Shown here piece by piece: positions 1-64,000 of a stretch of 64,000 nucleotides of DNA (position 1 is the first letter of the stretch; each line of letters opens with the position of its first letter). Made by a program: the position numbers and the translations under genes. The stretch comes from Doris montereyensis (lineage: Eukaryota; Mollusca; Gastropoda; Nudibranchia; Dorididae), in assembly GCA_037039925.1 (NCBI GenBank), contig JAXRKP010000115.1, forward strand, positions 230,001 through 294,000, in the 5' to 3' direction. The notes under the pieces are model-generated. The model did no database searches. It was not told the origin of the DNA and saw nothing but the letters and a program-made list of their open reading frames with translations.

Positions 1-359
1 TCTTAAGAGTGAGTAGCCTAAATTGATATATGTTACAATAATAATATATATAATATAATATTTGTTTTGGCTACTTCCCATGGGCAGAAAATTAAGACAA
101 TCAAAATTATTAGACCCACCTGTTGATTACCCAAAGTACCTCCTTCGTTTACCATAAATGGCTTGTTGATTTTGTTTTCGGTGTGCTAGTTTTGTGGGCA
201 GTCATACAGGGTTTAAGATTATTTTCTGAATGATAAAAGATCCTTGTCCATCAGGGGAAAATACTTGAAACCAATCATGATTCATGGGTACTTCCTCTTT
301 TTTAAGCCCTTTATTATACTACATCTACATATTACTATTATTAGTAATAGGATTCTATT

Positions 360-369
360 CCATATATGG
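360..369 (+). promoter_or_regulatory. Perfect CArG box (SRF-site consensus)
   Basis: CCATATATGG matches the CC(A/T)6GG consensus exactly and lies 101 bp upstream of the plastin ATG. SRF binding to CArG boxes controls many actin-cytoskeleton genes in animals, so the site fits the gene. Promoter function is inferred, since the transcription start is not visible. Confidence 0.6.
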
Positions 370-431
370 AAATGGGTGTCGGCCAATGAAAACGCCTGGT
401 AAAGCCTGGGCTTCGGGTGATAAAAAGTTTA

Positions 432-441
432 GTCACGTGAC
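432..441 (+). promoter_or_regulatory. Palindromic E-box (GTCACGTGAC)
   Basis: A ten-base perfect palindrome with a CACGTG core (USF/Myc/TFE-type bHLH-zip site) lies 29 bp upstream of the start codon. A GATAAAA TATA-like run sits just before it at about 419-425. The E-box may be in the promoter or in the 5' UTR. Confidence 0.4.
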
Positions 442-469
442 ACGCTCTTTCATTTCTTACTGTGACAAA

Positions 470-54951
<54,482 letters not shown>

Positions 54952-55175
54952 GTAATGAGCCATTGATGTAGCGTACGAAAAAATGGAATCAGGATGAGCT
55001 GACTTCTCATCATATTATTTGTTTGGGCCTATGTTCTGTTTTTTTGTTTGTTTTTTTTTCCTTCTTTTATATCTGTCATCATCTTTTGAACAAATAGATA
55101 ATAATTATGTATGATGAAACAGGTGATTGTCAAGTGTTTTATATGAGCTAAAGTTCTTTTTATTTTTCTTAATTC

Positions 55176-55288
<113 letters not shown>

Positions 55289-55796
55289 TTATTAAATTAC
55301 ATTCTGCCAGGCTAATTCTTAAACTTATATTTACATTCATTGCCACTCCCTGTGGTGCTTTCACTGCACATGTGAAATTGGTTATCAGATTGAACTGTTG
55401 GTGTTGAAATGTCACTACTAAAAGAAGGTTATCATTATATAGCCATGTAGTCACACTCTAGTTTTATGTTAATTGTGTTTGGTGGGCTCTTGTCTTGTTT
55501 GTCTTATACCAGATAGTTGGAGTTGAAGAAATTATCAAGTTGAAAAGTTTTACACTATTGTGCAAGGTTAGAGAGAAAGAGCTGATAGGTGTTTGGTTTC
55601 TTTAGCCCTGTTTTTCAGCCTGATCTTTTTGCTTGTCTGCAGTTTTTGTGTCATACTGATCACTAACTGTCTGTTGCCATTTTGATCCTTTCATTTCATC
55701 GACTCTGTTTTGATAGTTGTCTAAACTTGTGACAATCTTTACATCGCCTCCCTGTCTCTGTATGTCAGCCGTTCTCTCTTTTTCTCCCTCCCTCCT

Positions 55797-55927
<131 letters not shown>

Positions 55928-58274
55928 AACAACACCACCCTTTTCTCTTTTACTGCATTGTTTTGTTTCTTTGGGTTGGGTTGGGTTTTTTTGTGCCCTG
56001 TGAATTTTGATGTAAGTTGACTAAGATTTTGATCAAATGAGCATTCTTGGTGTATATATTTGAGTTGGCATAAAAAAAAAGATATATTCTTTACTATAGC
56101 GACATACAGAGCTTATACACGCATATATATACACTGACGTGCATTGTCAAAGGTTATATTTGCAAATGCAGGTCGTAAAACTATTTCATTTTAAGATGCA
56201 TACCAAGCCTTTGAAACAAAGTGTTTTGTTTTTTATTTAAAATTCAGTATAAATGTTTACTTTTGATATTGATACCTTTCTTAATACAATCATTCCAATG
56301 TATATTTTATGTTCCAAATGTGAAATCATTGCATGTTATATTTTCCATATGATTTTACTTTCCTCTATGTTATCAGTCATTCTTGTAGGGTCTTAAGGAT
56401 AGCATCAACAAACTAAAAAGAAGAAAAGTGAATTCCTTTATGTCTTGTCACGTCACAAATGTTCTAGTTTGAGCAGGCGTTTGTGTACATCATTGAAAAA
56501 TCAGTACGTCAAATTTGTGGATAAAATTGAAATACCATTACAAGAACAAGATGGAATATTTTTTTAAAAGACAATTAACTCCTCTGACCTAATTGATATG
56601 AAAAGTGAAACCTTTTTTTTCCTCCGACATTTTTATACATGTAACATTGTTATCCTGTTTTTCAAAGTTCTTGTTATATACTAAAAAAATTCCAACTGAT
56701 AATGGGACCAATTGTACACTAGCCATAATTATAATGTATGTCACGTCCTTTTGTCGCATACAGCAACAATTTTTAAGATGCATTACCCGTTGTATGTTTT
56801 TATAGGGCTTTTTTTTTTTTTTTTTTTTTACTTATGAATTTGATTGGCCAAATATGCAATGGCTGGTATGGATTAGAAATAAAGTCTGTAATTCTTTCCC
56901 CCGACTCCTATCTTTGCCTTTTATTTATAATAGTATAGACTTCTTCAGTCTGACACTTTTATATGTTTATTATACGATGTATGACCTTTCATTTTTTCAT
57001 TTCAGAATCACGGCAATAGCTCCTAAAGCCCTAATCCTTTTCGGTTATTAGCTGTCAAAGAAAGATATATGAAAAAGATTTAAATTGTGTATTCCATCAG
57101 TATATGTGTCATTTTAGCTTGAATGATATAAAATGAAAGAAAAATGTTAAATTTTTGTTGGAGCTTTAAACTTCTTTTTTTTGGGGAGGGGGAGAGGGGT
57201 TAGGTTTTTTTTTATTACTTAATAGGAGAAGAGATTTTCCTCAGTGTTTTTGTCAGTTTGATCAGGATTTCAAGAAACATTTTATCCTTGTGTGTCCTAT
57301 CTGTGCAAGGTCACAAATGTCAATATCAACCTAAAGTATTATTTATCAAATTTATCTGCACTGGTGGACTGTTTTGAATGTTTGAATGCCCCAAGTGATT
57401 ATTTAATAGCAAAGAGTAGTATGAAATTAGGTCATATATCATTTCATTCTTCAACAAAAACCATTGAGTTTGAACAAGATGAGGTATTTGTTTTGTGCTG
57501 TCATGCCATGTATATCTGGAAACAGCCATGTTTTATTGTTCCTTCTTTAGACAATGAAATATTCCGTGCCTTTTGTACTTCTGTGAAGCCATTTATTTTA
57601 CCTTTTGGTTTAACTTAATTTGATTTAGTGAATACACTTCTTTTTTTCATCGACTTGTCGGGTGAAGACTATAATGTTTTATAAATTTATGATATAAAAT
57701 ATGTGAAGTTACTGGGTTTTTTTTAATGTTATCAAAGCGGATCAGAGAGAGGAAAGTACAATGAAATAAGATATAATGTAGTACTGCGAATATTCAAAAG
57801 CTTTATGAATTTGACAAATGTTTTAACCTTTTTTTGGAACCAATAAACATTCTGATGTAGACATTTAGCAATTCGGCTTTGTTCACTCATTGAGTGTTTC
57901 TTTCCTGTTTCGATTTGGTGCCACAAATTTAAATTTGAAATTCCCTTGACTGTTGTTTTGTTTTTTTCATTCATCTCAACCTCATATAAATCTACCATCC
58001 AACTTGGATTTCATAATTTGCTGTTACCTGTTTTAAACAGATTGGGTTTTTTTTAATGTATATATTTTATTGTCTTACTTCAAAAAGCTAGGATTCTTTT
58101 TATCATGTATAACTCATGTTACCTTGAATTGTGATGCCAAGTTTGAGTGTTTGACTGCTTTTACAAGGGGATACCTGTGATTTTATCTTCTTTCTTATTC
58201 ACATCCTTATCATACCTAGAAGAAAAGGGGGATATTTTTACTTTGTAAGGTCTTCGTGTAACATTATTGATCCC

Positions 58275-58280
58275 AATAAA
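58275..58280 (+). promoter_or_regulatory. Candidate polyadenylation signal AATAAA
   Basis: A canonical hexamer followed within 20-40 bp by T-rich sequence; a possible distal end for a long plastin 3' UTR. It is one of several candidates. Confidence 0.3.
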
Positions 58281-58300
58281 GCTCTAGGATTTTTGACGGC

Positions 58301-60010
58301 GACTGCTTTTCATTTCATCATAGTCCTTACTGTCCTGTTTTTCGTCTGCTGGAACATAAGATAAATGTCATGGATACCATTACACTTTATTTTAAAGTGC
58401 ATAAATATTTTGGTTATCACCTCTTTCTTTCAGGTATTGTTAAATCTACCAATATACAATGTCCACGTGGGTGCATTCCATATGAAAAGTGACAGGACCA
58501 AATACAGAGGATAGATACTTCTGGCCCCGAAGGATCAGAGTCTTATCCTCTCTATACTATAAAGACCCACAGAGAAGATTTGCCTTATGGAGAGATGTAT
58601 CACTCCTTTCTCTATCTATCATGAAATGAGTGTGTTTTAGAAGGCATGGTTTTACAGACATGAGTAAACATATCTGTGCAACAGATAGGAACATTCTTCA
58701 GACTTGAATAATAATAAAAAAAATGAAGTCATCATCAAATTCAAGGATGATCCATGGTTCTGTAACATGTTGATGCCTTGAATAGGAGCTCTAGCACACG
58801 CATTGTGAACTCCCCTTACGGTGAATTTACGACTTATTATCATATCAACTAAATAACACTCTCTGTGCATTTTTTTAAAGATTACGATACTGACATTGAA
58901 GCGTTTGCGGTGGCATTTAGCAAGGAATATTCCATATGAAATATGACAGTGACAGCTTTTAATTTATTTCCTCTATGGTGTTATCATATACTGTCAGTAG
59001 AATTGACAAATTTAGACATTTTTCACTGCACTTGAATTGTCGAGTTACTGTATTTCCTGTCTGTTTGTCTTCTTGCTGTCTTCACCTACTTTCCTTCTAA
59101 AATCTATCTAAGTCTAAGTACAACAGTGCTTCAGTTTATTATTATTTCATGTTGACCATGGTGTTTTTTTACACTCATCTGTATCATTGTGGCTGGTATC
59201 TTAGCTGTGTCATGTATTTTGTCTTTTTTTTTTTGGTCGGTTGGGTTTGTTTTTTTAATTTGTTTTGGGTTATTTTAGTTTCACTGGAAAGTCATTCCCT
59301 TGGTGGTTTTTAATTGCCTCTCTTCTTGATTATATTATACATATGGGCAACGGTGAAATGTTTTTCTTTCGTCTTTTTGTTTTTCCAAGAATTAGAGCTA
59401 TCTGTGGTCAAAACAATTTAACAGATCTATTTGTGCTGTCAACTTTTTAAATATTTATGGACACCTTGAAAGTATGGAAAGCAGTACTTTCTTAATATTA
59501 AGGTTGTACAAAAGTGAGAGCAAACGATTAATAAAAACCTTTGATTGATAAGAAAGACTGCTTGGTAGTATAAACTCAAATGAGATTTGGGGGGGGGGGG
59601 GGGGGGGTGAAGATGGAAGAAAAATTTGTCCTGGTCTTATTATTATGATGCAGATGGGTACAAATTTATCTGTACTCTGTTGTTGTTTTTCTTCATTTGC
59701 AAAGAGAGGCTTAGCAATAGCCTATCCATCATCCACGATTTAGGAGCAGCAAGCAAAGTTTGACCTTGTCATCTACTATTTTTACCTACTTTTTTGTTTT
59801 CATTTGATTTATATAATGGGAAATAGTTAATTTTAAAGACTGATTGTGAATTTGTTAAATTCTTTGAAAATCTTTCCATATCATTTCCATTCTGTCACTT
59901 ATCTCATGCTATGCCAATAAATACTGGATAATTATTAGACTCTGTAATTTTGCTTATGTTTGCAATTGGCTGGTGTCTTTGGTGGAATTGAAAGAGAACT
60001 GTATTTACAA
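58301..60010. other. Downstream A/T-rich sequence, nothing recognised
   Basis: No ORF with family resemblance, no RNA gene and none of the repeat families described elsewhere. A poly-G run at about 59590-59608 is the only marked feature. Confidence 0.6.
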
Positions 60011-60471
60011 CAGTGTTTTTCACTATGCTGTAAAGTTAGGTTTCCAAACATTACCAACAGTAATAGATTAAATAGGGGACACCAAACAAAAGAACAAAGT
60101 CAAAAGTTTTTAAAAAATAGTGCGTCACTGAGAAATAATTCAACTAATGGAGCACAAGAACAAACCCAAGGAAGGTGGAAGATGAAAATTACGGGTGACT
60201 AATTAAATTGGCTCTTCTGCACTTGTAAATGTAAGACGAAAGCTCGGAGCAAACTCGACCCTGAAGCCGACCTGCGATGTGTAATCATGTTCTCAACAAA
60301 ACAGCTCCATCCTTCCCATTGATGAGGGGAAATTGAATCAAAAATAAAATGTGTCCTTTTTAATATGTGTGTATGGATTCATAGATGTGGAGAAGAAAAA
60401 AAGGGGAGGGGGTCACGAGTTCTGATGGATAGTGTCAAGGGGGCATGGCCTAAAAAATTAAAGAACCCCTG
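60011..60471. mobile_element. Possible hAT-like non-autonomous element
   Basis: CAGTGTTTTTCA at the left and the inverse of CAGGGGTTCTTTAA at the right resemble hAT terminal repeats (8 of the first 12 bases agree). The interior is non-coding. No 8-bp target-site duplication is seen, so this is weak. Confidence 0.25.
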
Positions 60472-60904
60472 GTCTAGGTACATGCAGATAGATTTTGATG
60501 AATGGACGGATGGATACGTGTAGATATTATACACTTGTACTGTTCAAAAAAAAGAAACAGCAAAATGATTTTATTATCCATGAAAATACTGCTAAAATAT
60601 ATTCTTTACATTTTAATTTATATTGATTTAAATATATTTTATTTTTATATAATATTTTATATGAAGGGGTCATTTCAATAGTGTGCCTAATTCACAATTA
60701 CGTCATTTGGAGAAAAAATGCCTAAAACAATAGATTTTGGCACAGACGGCTTTGGGAATTCTAAGTTTTAAATGATTAAAAATGTGATGTGTTTTCATCA
60801 TAGGACATTAATACTCATTTAGTTTAGTTAGTTAATATCATGAAGAAAGAAGAAAACAGATTTTTGCTTGCAATAAAAGCATGTTGAAGCCACATGTGCT
60901 TACA

Positions 60905-61072
60905 ATTTACACCTAGTCCCATCAGAGATGGATGTTAAAAAGGAGTTCCCGTGTGCAGATCATAACACGTTGAGGATTCAATGGCTGTTTACAGGGCAGT
61001 CCAGGCAAACTAAAAACATCCTACCAAACCAATGCCTCCGAGATCACCTTTATTGTGGATCAAACCAAATTT
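60905..61072 (+). mobile_element. SINE family A, copy 6 (5' truncated)
   Basis: CACCTAGTCCCATCAGAGAT, AAAAAGGAGTTCCCGTGTGC, AGATCATAACACG, GGCTGTTTACAGGGCAGTC and GAGATCACCTTTATTGTGG match the 3' two-thirds of the family. The tRNA-like head is absent. Confidence 0.82.
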
Positions 61073-61188
61073 TCAAAAATCGTCTTCCGAGGACACTCCA
61101 TGGCGATGACACGGTGATTCCTGGAGTGTACGTGTAACGTGCTGGCTTAAATTGGGAAAACAGACAAGGATAAGATTCATTGGTCGAT

Positions 61189-61302
61189 CGAATGTAGATT
61201 TGGTCTGGCATCGAATTTTAGTTGTAGGGAGAAAACGAGCAAGAGTTCTTTCATTGGTCGAATGTAGATTTGGTCTGGCATCTAATTTTAGTCTTAGTGG
61301 AA
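61189..61302 (+). repeat. Tandem duplication of about 64 bp
   Basis: CATTGGTCGATCGAATGTAG and TTTGGTCTGGCATCGAATTT recur 64 bp later as CATTGGTCGAATGTAGATTT and GGTCTGGCATCTAATTTTAG. Confidence 0.85.
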
Positions 61303-61592
61303 ACACACCGGTACAACAATACAACAATATTGATCGTCTACATACCCACTGCATTCTTTGGCCGCCATCAAGTTCAAAAATAAAACTTTCCGACAGACTT
61401 AAAACTTTAAAGGAGCAAAAGACAAAAAATTTCAGTCTCAATTGAGGTTAAAATATGACGTGTTTGGCTGTTGTGGGCTAGATGTGAATTACCAACCGAC
61501 TAATAACAGCTATCCAAGACATTTCAATCACAACGGGTACAAAAGCGTTTTATCTCACTGGATATACTCAAATTATTTAACATGCACATAGC

Positions 61593-61792
61593 GTTGTGAT
61601 CTGCACACAGGACCTTTTTCATCATTCATCTCTAATACTAATAGGACTACATGTCGATCTACCAACCAGGACCAGGCGATGGGTATTATTTTAATCGAAA
61701 GAAAAAACGAGAATTTTGTCAACCTGTCGGGCAGGAACACACGACTTTTCATTGAGAGACCAACACCTTACCTCTAGACCATCGAATCCTCA
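61593..61792 (-). mobile_element. SINE family A, copy 7 (minus strand)
   Basis: The left end is the complement of the GTGTGCAGATCACAAC core. The right end reads, on the minus strand, GATGGTCTAGAGGTAAGGTG, then the CTC and CAATGAAAAGTCGTGTGTTC region of the tRNA-like head. It is the only inverted A copy in the window. Confidence 0.78.
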
Positions 61793-61804
61793 GTTGAGGT
61801 ATAA

Positions 61805-63155
61805 TAGAACGAATGAACACATCCATTTAGCTACAATAGAACAACTGAACGTATCAAGTTAGCTACAATAGAACGACTGAACGTATCCAGTTAGCTACAA
61901 TAGAACGACTGAACGCATCAAGTTAGCTACAATAGAACGACTGAACGTATCCAGTTAGCTACAATAGAACGAATGAACGCATCAAGTTAGCTACAATAGA
62001 ACGACTGAACGCATCAAGTTAGCTACAATAGAACGATCAAGTTGAACGCATCAAGTTAGCTACAATAGAACGAATGAACGCATCAAGTTAGCTACAATAG
62101 AACGAATGAACGCATCAAGTTAGCTACAATAGAACGACTGAACGCATCAAGTTAGCTACAATAGAACGAATGAACGCATCAAGTTAGCTCAATAGAAGTT
62201 GAACTATCAAGTTAGCTACAATAGAACTTAATGAACGATCAAGTTAACTACAATAGAACGAATGAACGCATCAAGTTAACTACAATAGAACGAATGAAAG
62301 CTACAATAAAACAATGAAAGCATCCAGTTGGCTACAATATAACGAATGAACGATCCAGTTATCTACAATAGAATGAATGAACGCAACAAGTTAGCTACAA
62401 TAGAATGAATGAGCACATCCATTTCGCTACAATAGAACGATTGAACGCATCCAGTTCGCTACAATAGAACGAATGAACACATCCGGTTAGCTACAATAGA
62501 ACAAATGAACACATCCAATTAGCTACAATAAAACGAATGAACGCATCTATTTAGCTACAATAGAACAAATAAACGCATCCAGTTAGCTACAATAGAACGA
62601 ATGAACATATCAAGTTGGCTACAACAGAATGAATGAAAGCATCCAGTTAGCTACAATAGAACGAATGAACATATCAAGTTGGCTACAATAGAATGAATGA
62701 GCGCATCCAGTTAGCTACAATAGAACGAATGAACGATCCAGTTAGCTACATTAGAACGAATGAACGCATCCAGTTAGCTACAATAGAACGAATGAAAGCA
62801 TCCAGTTAGCTACAATATAAAAATGAACGCATCCAGTTAGCTACAATATAACGAATGAAAGCATCCAGTTAGCTACAATATAATGAATGAACGCATCCAA
62901 TTAGCTACAATATAACGAATGAACACATCCATTTAGCTACAATAAAACGAATGAACGCATCCAGTTAGCTACAATAGAACGAATGAAAACATTCATTTAG
63001 CTACAATATAATGAATGAACGCATCCAGTTAGCTACAATAGAACGAATGAACGCATCCAGTTAGCTACAATAGAACGAATGAACGATCCAGTTAGCTACA
63101 ATAGAATGAATAAACGCATCCAGTTAGTTACAATAGAATGAATGAACGCATCCAG
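61805..63155 (+). repeat. 32-bp satellite array, about 42 copies
   Basis: The unit is AGCTACAATAGAACGAATG plus AACGCATCCAGTT. The first third favours ATCAAGTT and the rest ATCCAGTT. Early units alternate between the two, giving a 64-bp higher-order period around 61840-61990. Several units lack one C (GAACGATCC), making 31 bp. Confidence 0.97.
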
Positions 63156-63178
63156 TTCCCTTGGTTATATGAAGACCT

Positions 63179-63407
63179 GGTCTGGCATCCATTCATCCAA
63201 TTTACTTACCTGGACACCTGCGGTATTATTAGAGTCGTACCGGTACAACAAAACATGTGAAAATTCCGTGTAGACACTGCGTTCTTTGGCTGCCGTCAAA
63301 TTAAAAACAACCCCCCCCCCTCCAATAACCTTAAAGTTTTTCCAGGTAACAAGACAAAATTCCGTTTTAATTGAGATTAAAACATGTTATAGAAACGATG
63401 TGGGCTT
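63179..63407 (+). repeat. Second copy of the sequence flanking the satellite
   Basis: It is similar to 61270-61480 over TGGTCTGGCATC, CCGGTACAACAA, CTGCGTTCTTTGGCTGCCGT, GACAAAATTCCGTTTTAATT and ATTGAGATTAAAACATG, in the same order and orientation. The satellite array and SINE A copy 7 lie between. Confidence 0.8.
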
Positions 63408-63474
63408 AATAAACAAGAAACAGTAACCAATCAACTGTGAAATACCTAACCAACAAGGCTCTCTGTCTCTCTGT

Positions 63475-63724
<250 letters not shown>

Positions 63725-64000
63725 ACATATATCGTTCTTGTATTTGTTCTCTGTTTCTCCTTTTCTCCTTGAGGATGCGTTTTTGGCGACACTGGTAGTG
63801 CCACAATGATAAGTATATCAGAAATTGACTAGATTCACAATTACATAAGTCATTTAAATCAACAAATGATTCAGTCACAATTGCATAAGTTTTTGCCCAA
63901 GTCATTCTTTCTCATTCCACAGTTGCCTACGTCAGATATAACACAAAGCATCAATGATAATCACAAATCCAGTTCACCATGTCGCCTTTACAAGACTGCA

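Noticed and set aside
284..469. Upstream in-frame ATG at 284 as the plastin start
   Set aside because: The extra 62 residues have no plastin resemblance and would lie over the CArG box and E-box; the ATG at 470 has a better context and gives the family N-terminus.
57292..57618. 108-residue ORF downstream of plastin
   Set aside because: No recognisable domain; it lies in the A/T-rich probable 3' UTR or flank and another ORF overlaps on the opposite strand.
61805..63155. CRISPR-like array
   Set aside because: Units are contiguous with no unique spacers, and the DNA is eukaryotic; it is a satellite.

Overview
This is eukaryotic genomic DNA. It has GT-AG introns, tRNA-derived SINE-like repeats, a LINE fragment and very abundant microsatellites, and no operons or bacterial signals. 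The one protein-coding gene I recognise is a plastin/fimbrin, an actin-bundling protein with two EF-hands and four calponin-homology domains. Its wording (for example [20 protein letters not shown]), together with long (CT)n arrays and recurrent AGATCTAGATCT palindromes, suggests a mollusc, probably a gastropod. That placement is an inference, not proven.

Layout. Positions 1-469 are 5' flank or 5' UTR with a perfect CArG box and a CACGTG E-box. Exon 1 (470-536) starts at a good Kozak ATG. Intron 1 is about 38.4 kb (537-38908) and holds no supported gene: it contains (CT)n/(AG)n tracts, minisatellites and several short interspersed families. Exons 2-13 lie between 38909 and 54951 and encode the rest of a protein of about 616 residues. 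Intron 10 carries a 1.7-kb, internally deleted LINE with perfect 15-bp target-site duplications (49617-49631 and 51307-51321). Positions 54952 to about 58300 are the likely 3' UTR or flank, with (AT)53 and (CT)n arrays. From 60900 to the end there are SINE copies, a 32-bp satellite array (61805-63155) with duplicated flanks, and a final (CT)n(AT)n tract.

The plastin frame is interrupted as assembled. There are four single-base indels (exons 1 and 4 gain one, exons 6 and 10 lose one), a missing GT donor after exon 3 and an AA in place of the AG acceptor before exon 5. All other exon joins are in phase, with canonical splice sites and conserved protein. Residual long-read base errors are therefore the simplest explanation, but a recent unprocessed pseudogene or a damaged allele is not excluded.

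I find no new multi-gene system. The most interesting material is the condition of the plastin gene, its CArG-box promoter candidate, the LINE deletion derivative with 5' monomers, the SINE and C-family repeats with strong orientation bias, and the satellite locus flanked by a direct duplication.
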